From positions 1 to 11,515 of the forward strand of contig JAHFVB010000097.1 in the NCBI GenBank assembly GCA_023264755.1: a stretch of DNA of 11,515 nt, read 5' to 3'. This document shows, in pieces, positions 1 to 5,937 of the stretch. How positions within the stretch are numbered: position 1 is the stretch's first letter; every line of letters begins with the position of its first letter. The notes beneath the pieces were generated by a model. That model had not been told where the DNA came from, did not search any database, and saw nothing but the letters and a program-made list of their open reading frames with translations. Both the position numbers and the translations under genes were made by a program. This DNA comes from Mycobacterium sp. GTDB lineage: Bacteria; Actinomycetota; Actinomycetes; Mycobacteriales; Mycobacteriaceae.

Positions 1-871
1 TGCGCAACATGCGCGCCGGCTTGCCGGTTAACGAGCGGCTGCGCACCGTGTCGCGGCTGCCCGCCTTGACGTAGGCCGCCTGCTGGACCGGAGTGTTCTC
101 GGCTTCCTCGACCATGAGCCACTGTGAGCCGGTCCAGGCGCCCTGGGCCCCAAGCGCCAGCGCGGCGGCGATCTGCTGGCCGCTACCGATGCCGCCTGCG
201 GCGAGCACCGGAACGGGTGCGACCTCCTTGACCACCTGAGGCCACAGCACGATCGAGCCGACCTCGCCGCAGTGCCCGCCGGCCTCGCCGCCCTGCGCGA
301 TGATGATGTCGACCCCCGCGTCGGCGTGCTTGCGGGCCTGGCTCGGCGACCCGCACAACGCGGCGACCTTGCGACCCGCGGCGTGAATGTGCTCGATCAT
401 GTCCTTGGGCGGGGTACCCAGGGCGTTGGCGATGAGCGTCATCTTCGGATGCTTGAGCGCAACCTCGACCTGCGGGGTAGCCGTGGCCTCCGTCCACCCG
501 AGCAGCTGCAGGGTGCTCTCGTTGTCCTCCGCGGTCAGCGGGACGCCGTGATCGGTCAGGATCTTGCGGGCGAAGTCGAGGTGTTCCTGGGGCACCATGT
601 CGACCAGCATCTTCGCCAACTCGTCGGCGGAGAGGTTCGAATCCATGCCCTCGTACTTGTTGGGGATGACGATGTCGACGCCGTAGGTGTGCTCGCCGAT
701 GTGCTCGTCTATCCAGTTGAGTTCGACCTCGAGTTGTTCTGGCGTGAAACCCACGGCACCGAGCACGCCGAAGCCGCCGGCCTTGCTGACGGCGACGACG
801 ACGTCGCGGCAGTGGGTGAAGGCGAAGATCGGAAACTCGATGCCGAGTTGATCGCATAGGGCGGTGTGCAT
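1..871 (-). CDS. Nitronate monooxygenase-family FMN oxidoreductase (C-terminus cut by window edge)
   Basis: Class: FMN-dependent TIM-barrel oxidoreductases of the 2-nitropropane dioxygenase/nitronate monooxygenase family, which oxidise alkyl nitronates or, in related members, act as enoyl-type reductases. The 290 visible residues begin MHTALCDQLGIEFPI, the usual N-terminus. They carry QGGEAGGH at 193-200 (flavin/active-site loop with the family His) and AAGGIG at 224-229 (phosphate-binding loop), followed by ALALGAQGAWTGSQW. Residues about 65-140 form a longer insert than in the smallest members. The reading frame runs off the left edge, so the C-terminus is missing. The start is the ATG at 871, with a strong AAGGAG Shine-Dalgarno (plus-strand 877-882). 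A perfect KstR-type operator lies 42 bases upstream, which suggests control by the steroid regulator. IpdC of the cholesterol pathway is in the same superfamily, but this sequence does not look like IpdC from memory. Family call is firm; substrate unknown. Confidence 0.9.
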   Translation of the reverse strand, partial: MHTALCDQLGIEFPIFAFTHCRDVVVAVSKAGGFGVLGAVGFTPEQLEVELNWIDEHIGEHTYGVDIVIPNKYEGMDSNLSADELAKMLVDMVPQEHLDFARKILTDHGVPLTAEDNESTLQLLGWTEATATPQVEVALKHPKMTLIANALGTPPKDMIEHIHAAGRKVAALCGSPSQARKHADAGVDIIIAQGGEAGGHCGEVGSIVLWPQVVKEVAPVPVLAAGGIGSGQQIAAALALGAQGAWTGSQWLMVEEAENTPVQQAAYVKAGSRDTVRSRSLTGKPARMLR

Positions 872-912
872 ACCTGCTCCTTGGCTGGGGGACGTCCGCA
901 CGCTGACTCAAT

Positions 913-926
913 TGAAACGTGTTCTA
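913..926. promoter_or_regulatory. KstR-type operator (left)
   Basis: TGAAACGTGTTCTA matches the published KstR consensus TnnAACnnGTTnnA at every fixed position. It sits between the divergent nitronate monooxygenase-like gene (start 871) and the 1034-1693 gene. It is closer to the former, at a distance suited to blocking its promoter. KstR is the TetR-family repressor of cholesterol-degradation genes and is released by a steroid-CoA intermediate. Binding here is inferred from the motif. Confidence 0.75.
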
Positions 927-1011
927 GTTTTGTACCCGCCGTCGCGCTCGGGGTCAATCGACGGGGCCACGCGTCAGCGGCATTCGCCCGCTCCCACCGC
1001 GCGGATCCGGT

Positions 1012-1017
1012 TAACAT
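1012..1017 (+). promoter_or_regulatory. Candidate -10 element for the 1034-1693 gene
   Basis: TAACAT fits the mycobacterial TANNNT -10 pattern. Transcription would begin around 1024-1028, giving a leaderless or nearly leaderless message that starts at the in-frame GTG 1028 or the ATG 1034. No Shine-Dalgarno is visible before either codon, which fits. No clear -35 was seen. This is motif-only support. Confidence 0.35.
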
Positions 1018-1033
1018 CCGCGATTGTGTGGCC

Positions 1034-1693
1034 ATGGAACTGCAGCACGTGACGCGCTGGTTGGATCATTCGCTCGTGCTCGCGTCCGACTATCGCGTGC
1101 CCAAGCCCGAGCGGGTGTGGCCCCTGCTCGAACGGCAGCAGGCCGGACTCGCCGACCTGGGCGCCCACCACGTGCTGGTCTACACCTCGACTACCGACCC
1201 TGGCCGAGTGATGGTGCTGATGGCGATCCACGCCAAGGAGACGGTGATGGAGGTGCTGCGTTCGCGAATCTTCTTCGATTGGTTCGATGCCGTCGGCGTC
1301 GACGACATTCCCGCGGTATTCGCGGGGGAACTGATCGAACGCCTGGAGCTGGTGGGCGCCCCCGTGCGTTCGGCGCCGCAGGTCGTGGTGTCCGTGGTGA
1401 CGACGGTGGACGACGTGACCAACCTAATCACCCACGTCCGGGAGACGGCCCAGGACCTGCGCAGCGCGGGGGTGCGCCGCTTGTCGATCTTCGACGCATT
1501 CGACGACGCGCGCGAAGTGATGATGCTGTTTCAGCTCGACGACGAGAAGCACGCACGCCACTGGCTGCGCGACTCAGACCTGTCGACCGAGTGGATGGGC
1601 AAGGCCGGCATGGGCGCATATCCGCCGGTCTTCATCGGTCGGCTCCAGGGCACGCTGCGCGTCGACGAGGCACCTCGCGCGGACGACGGCTGA
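1034..1693 (+). CDS. Conserved-type protein of unknown function with two tandem dimeric alpha/beta-barrel-like halves
   Basis: 219 residues, no signal peptide or membrane segment, so probably cytoplasmic. The protein is an internal duplication. Residues ~13-106 and ~116-210 align by eye: each half has a strand, a helix with a charged face, then a hydrophobic strand (VLVYTSTTDPGRVMVLMAIH against LSIFDAFDDAREVMMLFQLD), then a helix ending in a W-F/M motif (FFDWFDAVG against STEWMGKAG), then P-x-V-F-x-G and a final strand. This pattern resembles ferredoxin-like dimeric alpha/beta barrels (ABM-like). It might be a small-molecule-binding or monooxygenase-like fold, but no catalytic residues are recognised. 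The stop overlaps the bfd start (TGATG), so the two are probably co-translated. The ATG 1034 has no Shine-Dalgarno; GTG 1028 in frame is an alternative start. The KstR site at 913-926 lies about 110 bases upstream. Function unknown. Confidence 0.8.
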   Translation: MELQHVTRWLDHSLVLASDYRVPKPERVWPLLERQQAGLADLGAHHVLVYTSTTDPGRVMVLMAIHAKETVMEVLRSRIFFDWFDAVGVDDIPAVFAGELIERLELVGAPVRSAPQVVVSVVTTVDDVTNLITHVRETAQDLRSAGVRRLSIFDAFDDAREVMMLFQLDDEKHARHWLRDSDLSTEWMGKAGMGAYPPVFIGRLQGTLRVDEAPRADDG

Positions 1694-1881
1694 TGTACGT
1701 GTGCCTGTGCGTCGGGGTGACCAACAAGACGGTCGCCGACGCCGTGGCCGCGGGCGCATCGACGTCCAAGCAAGTGGCGGCAGCCTGCGGTGCCGGCTCG
1801 GAGTGTGGACGTTGTCTGCGCACCGTCCGGTCGATCATCGAGGCTGAGCGCCCCACCGCCGCGACCGCGCGGGACCGGTGA
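1693..1881 (+). CDS. bfd: Bfd-type [2Fe-2S] bacterioferritin-associated ferredoxin
   Basis: 62 residues. Bfd ferredoxins deliver an electron to haem in bacterioferritin so that stored ferric iron is released as Fe2+. The cluster ligands follow the Bfd pattern C-x-C-x31-C-x2-C: Cys4, Cys6, Cys38 and Cys41, the same positions as in E. coli Bfd. An extra Cys32 is present. The body (helix-turn-helix-like BFD_like fold, with GASTSKQVAAACGAGSECGRC) is typical, and the C-terminal tail is short and polar. It starts at the ATG whose A is the last base of the upstream stop (TGATG), implying translational coupling to the 1034-1693 gene. No bacterioferritin gene is in the window, so the partner is either elsewhere or not ferritin. 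The last 47 bases overlap, tail to tail, the HAD gene on the other strand. Confidence 0.88.
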   Translation: MYVCLCVGVTNKTVADAVAAGASTSKQVAAACGAGSECGRCLRTVRSIIEAERPTAATARDR

Positions 1882-2650
1882 CGCGCAGTACGGGCCAGCC
1901 GGAGCGGGCCGCCTCGGCGGCCAGGCCCGGACGTGGGTTCACCGGCCGCGGGTGGCCGACGACGCGCATCAAGAACGAGTCCTCGTCGCCGTCGGCGTAG
2001 AAGTAACTGCGTTGCAGGTCGATGTCGTGCGCCGCGCTGAACGATTCGACGGCGGCGGCCTTCCTGGCCCCCCAGACGATCGGCGCGACGATGCCGCCCG
2101 TGAGCAGGCCGTGTTCGTCGACCTCGAAGTGATTGCAGATGACGTTGGCGACGTCGAGCTGCCGCGCCACGGGTTCGGCGTGGATGGTCAGCGCTGACGA
2201 GCTCACCACCACGGTGTGGCCGCGCTCTTGATGTGCGCGCACCACCTGGCGCATGCCGGCGAACACGCGCGCTTCGATGTGGCGCCGGAAGAGCCACTCC
2301 CCAAGTGTGTCGAGCTCGCTCAGGGATTCCCCGCGCAGGTATCCGGCGGCTCGGACGATCAGCCGCTCGAACTCCATCCGGCCCAACCGGTAGCGCACCG
2401 ACGCTTCCAGCACTCCCAATACCTCGCCGATCCTGGCTTGGCCATTGCGGAGGCGGTGGCCTGCGTGTGTCATCGCGGTGAATCCGGAGACGAGCGTGCC
2501 GTCGAGGTCGAAGTAGGCCCCGATGTGCGGGCCGGAGGGGCTCACCGCCAGTTCGGCCAGATGGGGTGCGACGGAGGCCTCCGGGCCGCTCACCGGGTCG
2601 CTTGGCGTCCCTCGACCCACTGCAGGTACCCGTGGCCCACCGTTGTCCAT
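1835..2650 (-). CDS. HAD-superfamily subfamily IB hydrolase (SerB-like phosphatase)
   Basis: 271 residues. The HAD motifs appear in order: FDLDGTL with nucleophile Asp48 and Asp50 (motif I), VVSSSALT with Ser150-152 (motif II), Lys197 (motif III), and DGDEDS at 220-225 (motif IV, Mg2+ acids). A helical cap lies between residues ~55 and 130. The C-terminal RPVNPRPGLAAEA-x-SGWPVL segment is typical of actinobacterial HAD-IB proteins, some of which are fused or adjacent to lysophospholipid acyltransferases. Expected role: phosphomonoester hydrolysis, substrate unknown. The first ~40 residues are low-complexity and probably disordered. The start is ATG 2650, preceded by GGGAG at good spacing; earlier codons in the frame run into unlikely sequence. 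The 3' end overlaps bfd by 47 bases in convergent orientation. Confidence 0.85.
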   Translation of the reverse strand: MDNGGPRVPAVGRGTPSDPVSGPEASVAPHLAELAVSPSGPHIGAYFDLDGTLVSGFTAMTHAGHRLRNGQARIGEVLGVLEASVRYRLGRMEFERLIVRAAGYLRGESLSELDTLGEWLFRRHIEARVFAGMRQVVRAHQERGHTVVVSSSALTIHAEPVARQLDVANVICNHFEVDEHGLLTGGIVAPIVWGARKAAAVESFSAAHDIDLQRSYFYADGDEDSFLMRVVGHPRPVNPRPGLAAEAARSGWPVLRVTGPARSRRWGAQPR

Positions 2651-3004
2651 GGCGACTCCCGTTCTGCGGCCTCGTGCTCGGTCTCGACCCAAGTTTGCCT
2701 GGTGCCGACTTCTGCAATGACATTCGTCGTGGCGGTAGGGTTGGTTGGTTCGCCGGGACCGGCGATGTCGGGGGGTGGCTCCGGGTGAGTGCGCGGTCGA
2801 ATGGCCCGGATTTCGGACGATCACGAGCGCTCGGGTCGGCCACCTGAGTGGTCAGGGCGCGGCCGATCGGCATGATGAGGCAGCCATCCGATAGGTTCGA
2901 CCGCAGCAGTATCGTGTTTGCAACGGTTCAGCCTCAGCCTCGCAATCACGGGTGGCGACGCCGTCTCGTACCCAGCGCAGACGGCCAAAGAGGGAAGTTG
3001 GGCC
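2651..3004. other. 354-base non-coding gap between divergent HAD and STAS genes
   Basis: No convincing gene is seen on either strand. The stretch should hold the divergent promoters for the HAD gene and the STAS/ATPase pair. It contains a GGTT triplet run at 2739-2750 and two perfect 10-bp palindromes, CGAGCGCTCG (2824-2833) and GCCGATCGGC (2862-2871), either of which could be a regulator site. A Shine-Dalgarno-like AGAGGGAAG ends near 2997, just before the chosen STAS start. I found no clear SigA- or SigF-type promoter pair and no terminator with a T-tract. If the STAS gene instead starts at TTG 2918, the gap shortens to 267 bases. Confidence 0.4.
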
Positions 3005-3397
3005 TTGAACGAACAACGCGAATCATCCACCGACGACGCGACGGCATCGTCCGCATCGACGTGCGAGGTGACCGAACGCTGGGTCGGCCAGGTGGCCATC
3101 GTGGCCGTGTCCGGCGTGATCGACGCGCTGACCGCACCGCAATTCGAGCAGGCGCTGCGCGCCGCCGTGGCGAACCAACCCGAAGGTCTCGTCGTCGACT
3201 TGACGGCGGTCGAGTTTCTCGCCTCTGCGGGCATGGGCGTCTTGGTTGCGGCGCACGACGCCGCGGGCGATGGGACACGCTTCTGTGTCGTCGCCGACGG
3301 CCCGGCCACCAGTCGGCCACTCAAGTTGGTCGGCATCGCCGACATCGTTCCGCTGCGTGCGACTCTCGAGGCCGCGCTGGAGGCGCTGCAGAGCTAG
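3005..3397 (+). CDS. STAS-domain anti-anti-sigma factor-like protein
   Basis: 130 residues from TTG 3005. STAS proteins of the SpoIIAA/RsbV type bind an anti-sigma kinase when unphosphorylated and so free a sigma factor. After a polar N-tail (~20 residues) the domain runs from VAIVAVSGVID (30-40) through LVVDLTAVEFLASAGMGVL (62-80) to SRPLKLVGI and a final helix. Ser74 sits in the region of the phosphoacceptor, but the usual D-S-[ST]-G motif reads A-S-A-G: the Asp before the Ser is Ala, and the second Ser/Thr is Ala. TTG was chosen because AGAGGGAAG lies 7-8 bases upstream; TTG 2918 is an in-frame alternative that would add 29 untypical residues. The RsbW-like ATPase follows 42 bases later, forming an obvious partner pair. 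No sigma factor gene is in the window. Confidence 0.82.
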   Translation: MNEQRESSTDDATASSASTCEVTERWVGQVAIVAVSGVIDALTAPQFEQALRAAVANQPEGLVVDLTAVEFLASAGMGVLVAAHDAAGDGTRFCVVADGPATSRPLKLVGIADIVPLRATLEAALEALQS

Positions 3398-3439
3398 ACA
3401 CGCTTAGCCGGTGCATCGACGGGGTACCTCACTGCTGTC

Positions 3440-3886
3440 ATGATCGATTCAATGCCTGCCGCAGAGGTCGCCAACGCCGAACGCTTCGAGCGGCTCGGGA
3501 TCGCGGCCACGCTTCAAACGGCGGCGCGAACTCGTGAGGAATTCGCGACCTGGCTGCGTCAGTTCTTCGACCTCGACCCGGTTCGCCTGAGCGATCTGGT
3601 GTTGGCGATCAACGAGGCCCTGGCCAACAGTGCCGAGTTCGCCTACGGGACCACCGACGAGCCCGGCACGATGGATCTGCGGGCGTGGCACGACCCCGCC
3701 GACGCGTCCATCACCGTGGTCGTCGCCGATCATGGCGTGTGGCGGCAGGCCGACGCGGAGCCGCCAACGCGCAACCGGGGCCGTGGAATTCCCTTGATGC
3801 GGGCGCTTTCGGATCTCACCGCCATCGAAACGTCCGTCGACGGCACCCAAGTGCGCCTGGTGTGGACCGACGTCGCCCGGCGCTAG
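3440..3886 (+). CDS. RsbW/SpoIIAB-like ATP-binding anti-sigma regulatory protein (HATPase_c_2)
   Basis: 148 residues, about the family's usual size. These GHKL-fold serine kinases phosphorylate STAS antagonists and sequester sigma factors. Visible motifs are the N-box INEALANSAEFAY (Glu59, Asn63, Tyr69), the D-x-G motif ADHG with Asp97 and Gly99, and a glycine-rich lid NRGRGIPLM (112-120). The final strand VRLVWTDV closes the Bergerat fold. All ATP/Mg2+ residues expected by eye are present, so it is probably an active kinase or ATP binder. It lies downstream of the STAS gene and is likely in the same transcript. No good Shine-Dalgarno precedes ATG 3440 or the in-frame ATG 3452, so the start could be either. 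It ends 4 bases before the convergent amine dehydrogenase-like gene. Its sigma factor target cannot be told from here. Confidence 0.85.
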   Translation: MIDSMPAAEVANAERFERLGIAATLQTAARTREEFATWLRQFFDLDPVRLSDLVLAINEALANSAEFAYGTTDEPGTMDLRAWHDPADASITVVVADHGVWRQADAEPPTRNRGRGIPLMRALSDLTAIETSVDGTQVRLVWTDVARR

Positions 3887-3890
3887 TGGG

Positions 3891-4970
3891 TTACGCGGGC
3901 AGGCCGTACAGTCCCTTGCCCGTGCCCAGGGGTAGGTCCAGGGTGGTGCGGATGCCCGGCTCGGCCGCGAGCACGTCCGGGATTGCATTCACGATTCGAC
4001 CCGCGGCCGCCAAGATCGCCGCGTATGGGGCGCCGCCGTTGCGACTGGTGGGCACGATGTCGACGAAATACGAAGGCTCACCGGTGATCTCGACGCGGTA
4101 CGACCCGCCTGGGTGGGCCGGCTGCGCCCAGTCCGGGCGCAGGTCGGCGCGCAGCCGCGTGACGTGCTCGACGACGATCACCGGTGCGCCGTCGACCATG
4201 CCCTCGATGAGGAAGCGCAGCGCCGCGACGGTGCCCTTGGCGATGTGTCCGGCCGCGACCTCCAAGTCCTCTGGTGCCGGCTCCTGCTCGACGGAGTCCC
4301 TGATCTCGTCCACCTCGACGCCCAGCCCGGCGGCCAGCTGGCGGATCGCCGTACCCCAGGCGATGCTCAGCACGCCGGGCAGGAACAGCATGGGCAGGTC
4401 GCCGATTTCCTTGCCGAAGCCCATCACGTCGAACATCACGGTTTCGCCGTCATAGGTGGCGTAGTCGGCGATCTCCATGGTGCGGATCTGCCGGATGCTC
4501 TGGCACGTACTCGCGAGTGCGAAGGGCAGTAGGTCCGTCGCAAAGCCCGGATCGACGCCGGTGATGAAGACACTCGAATTGCCTTCTCGGGCAGCATCTT
4601 CAACGCCTGCGATGAACTTGTCCGGAATCACCTGCCACGGGAATTGAAGCACTCCCGGGGCCGACCCGACGACGTCGATGCCGGCGGCCAGTAGCTGGCG
4701 GACGTCGGCCATCGCCTCCTTGAGCCGGACGTCGCCCATCGCGCAGTACACGACCGCGTCGGGCTGAGTCGCCACGATGGCCACGAGGTCGTTGACGGCA
4801 GCGATTCCGGTCGTCACGGGCAGGCCCGCCAGCTCGCCGGCGTCCTTGCCGACCTTGGCATCGGAGGACACCCAGACGCCGGTCAGCTCGAACCGTGGAT
4901 CGTTGATGAGCTGACGCAGTGCGAGGCTGCCGCAGTTTCCGGTGCCGATGAGCGCGACGCGTATCGCCAT
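3891..4970 (-). CDS. Dihydrodipicolinate reductase-like / native amine dehydrogenase-family NAD(P)-dependent oxidoreductase
   Basis: 359 residues. The N-terminal Rossmann domain has GTGNCG (Gly9, Gly11, Gly14), then VWVSSDAKVGKDAGELAGL (32-50), a signature of the actinobacterial family annotated as dihydrodipicolinate reductase. This family is related to 2,4-diaminopentanoate dehydrogenase and the native amine dehydrogenases that reductively aminate ketones. The C-terminal half has GVDPGFATDLLPF and EVDEIRD. Where amine dehydrogenases carry their catalytic Glu (about residue 104), this protein reads GSAPGVLQF, with Ala104-Pro105. True amine chemistry is therefore uncertain, and a different carbonyl or imine substrate is possible. 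The start is ATG 4970, preceded by AGGGAAGG. It is divergent from the SDR at 5080 across a KstR operator. The family is clear; the reaction is not. Confidence 0.82.
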   Translation of the reverse strand: MAIRVALIGTGNCGSLALRQLINDPRFELTGVWVSSDAKVGKDAGELAGLPVTTGIAAVNDLVAIVATQPDAVVYCAMGDVRLKEAMADVRQLLAAGIDVVGSAPGVLQFPWQVIPDKFIAGVEDAAREGNSSVFITGVDPGFATDLLPFALASTCQSIRQIRTMEIADYATYDGETVMFDVMGFGKEIGDLPMLFLPGVLSIAWGTAIRQLAAGLGVEVDEIRDSVEQEPAPEDLEVAAGHIAKGTVAALRFLIEGMVDGAPVIVVEHVTRLRADLRPDWAQPAHPGGSYRVEITGEPSYFVDIVPTSRNGGAPYAAILAAAGRIVNAIPDVLAAEPGIRTTLDLPLGTGKGLYGLPA

Positions 4971-5032
4971 GCCTTCCCTTTCCGTCCGGCTCCGCCGAGA
5001 CGCCTAGCAGTATGCGTGGTCGACACCGGAAT

Positions 5033-5046
5033 TGGAACAGGTTCTA
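5033..5046. promoter_or_regulatory. KstR-type operator (right)
   Basis: TGGAACAGGTTCTA fits TnnAACnnGTTnnA at all fixed positions and has extended symmetry (GAAC..GTTC). It lies in the 109-base divergent spacer, ending 33 bases before the SDR start and 62 bases before the start of the amine dehydrogenase-like gene. It would overlap the -35 region if TAGCCT at 5066-5071 is the SDR -10. Dual control of both genes is likely but inferred. Confidence 0.8.
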
Positions 5047-5065
5047 GTTTGATTTCTGCGTACGG

Positions 5066-5071
5066 TAGCCT
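5066..5071 (+). promoter_or_regulatory. Candidate -10 element for the SDR gene
   Basis: TAGCCT is a TANNNT match exactly 8 bases before ATG 5080, and the ATG has no Shine-Dalgarno. This suggests leaderless transcription and translation. An overlapping alternative, TACGGT, lies at 5061-5066. Support is motif and spacing only. Confidence 0.4.
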
Positions 5072-5079
5072 GACCCGTC

Positions 5080-5823
5080 ATGGGACGCGTGGACGGAAAA
5101 GTGACACTGATCAGCGGTGGGGCTCGGGGAATGGGCGCCGCCGATGCAAGGGCCCTGGTGGCCGAGGGCGGAAAAGTGGTCATCGGCGACATCCTCGATG
5201 ACGAGGGCAAGACGCTTGCCGACGAGCTCGGCGAGGCCGCTCGCTACGTCCATCTCGACGTCACCGACGCCGAGCAGTGGGACGCCGCGGTCAACGTCGC
5301 CGTCGAGGCCTTCGGCAAGCTCACCTCGCTCGTCAACAACGCGGGCATCGTGGCCCTGGGCAAGATCGGCCAGTTCGACATGGCCAAGTGGCAGAAGGTC
5401 ATCGACGTCAACCTGACCGGAACCTTCCTGGGCATGCAGGCCGTCGTCGCGCAGCTGAAGGCAGCCGGCGGCGGGTCGATCGTCAACGTGTCCTCCATCG
5501 AGGGGCTGCGCGGCGCCCCCATGGTGCACCCCTACGTGGCGTCGAAGTGGGCCGTGCGTGGGCTGGCGAAGTCGGCTGCCATCGAGCTTGGCCCGCAGAA
5601 CATCCGCGTCAACTCGATTCACCCGGGCTTCATCCGGACGCCCATGACCAAGTACTTCCCCGACGACATGGTGACCGCGCCGCTGCGCAGACCCGGCCAG
5701 CCCGAAGAGGTGGCGGCCTTCGTGGTGTTCTTGGTCAGCGACGAGTCGTCGTTCGCGACGGGCGCCGAGTTCGTGGTGGACGGTGGACTGGTCACCGACG
5801 TCCCGCACAAGGACCTCGTCTAG
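5080..5823 (+). CDS. Short-chain dehydrogenase resembling 3-alpha(20-beta)-hydroxysteroid dehydrogenase (FabG3-like)
   Basis: 247 residues, classical SDR size. The cofactor loop is SGGARGMG (12-19), and Asp37 at the end of strand 2 predicts NAD(H) over NADP(H). NNAG is at 86-89, and the catalytic tetrad is Asn111, Ser139, Tyr152 and Lys156 (YVASK). The late motifs RVNSIHPGFIRTPMT and ATGAEFVVDGG are intact. The sequence, including GGARGMGA, ISSIEGL-like SSIEGL and the C-terminal DGG tail, closely resembles what I recall of M. tuberculosis Rv2002 (FabG3), which oxidises/reduces 3-alpha and 20-beta hydroxyls of steroids. A perfect KstR operator just upstream agrees with a steroid role. ATG 5080 has no Shine-Dalgarno and is probably leaderless. 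Exact substrate position is not provable from sequence. Confidence 0.9.
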   Translation: MGRVDGKVTLISGGARGMGAADARALVAEGGKVVIGDILDDEGKTLADELGEAARYVHLDVTDAEQWDAAVNVAVEAFGKLTSLVNNAGIVALGKIGQFDMAKWQKVIDVNLTGTFLGMQAVVAQLKAAGGGSIVNVSSIEGLRGAPMVHPYVASKWAVRGLAKSAAIELGPQNIRVNSIHPGFIRTPMTKYFPDDMVTAPLRRPGQPEEVAAFVVFLVSDESSFATGAEFVVDGGLVTDVPHKDLV

Positions 5824-5882
5824 GGCCACGCGCGGACGCCCACGGTTGGGAGCGCCCGCGACCCTGCACGCCACGACCGACG

Positions 5883-5910
5883 GTTACCCGGCTGATCAGC
5901 GGTAACGCTG
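5883..5910. repeat. Nested palindrome / alternative hairpins between the SDR and GH2 genes
   Basis: GTTACC (5883-5888) and GGTAAC (5901-5906) form an inverted repeat around the perfect 10-bp palindrome GCTGATCAGC (5891-5900). A competing hairpin uses CAGCG (5897-5901) and CGCTG (5906-5910) around a GTAA loop, a GNRA-type tetraloop in RNA. The two cannot form together. There is no T-tract. It could be a regulator site for the GH2 gene or a T-less terminator after the SDR. Confidence 0.4.
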
Positions 5911-5937
5911 CCAGCTGAGGACGCCGCCGGGAACGCC

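Noticed and set aside
183..911. Long minus-strand open frame over the nitronate monooxygenase gene
   Set aside because: It is low complexity and almost entirely Arg/His/Gly/Pro; the frame starting at 871 carries the real family motifs.
2651..2873. Upstream extension of the HAD reading frame beyond ATG 2650
   Set aside because: The upstream residues are low-complexity, and GGGAG precedes ATG 2650 at good spacing.
2910..2960. SigF-type promoter (GTTT, spacer, GGGTA) before the STAS gene
   Set aside because: GTTT is present, but the nearest GGGT-like box is about 29 bases away, far from the 15-17 required.
3387..3440. Terminator hairpin between STAS and ATPase genes
   Set aside because: Only a 4-bp GCTA/TAGC pairing and no T-tract; the genes look co-transcribed.
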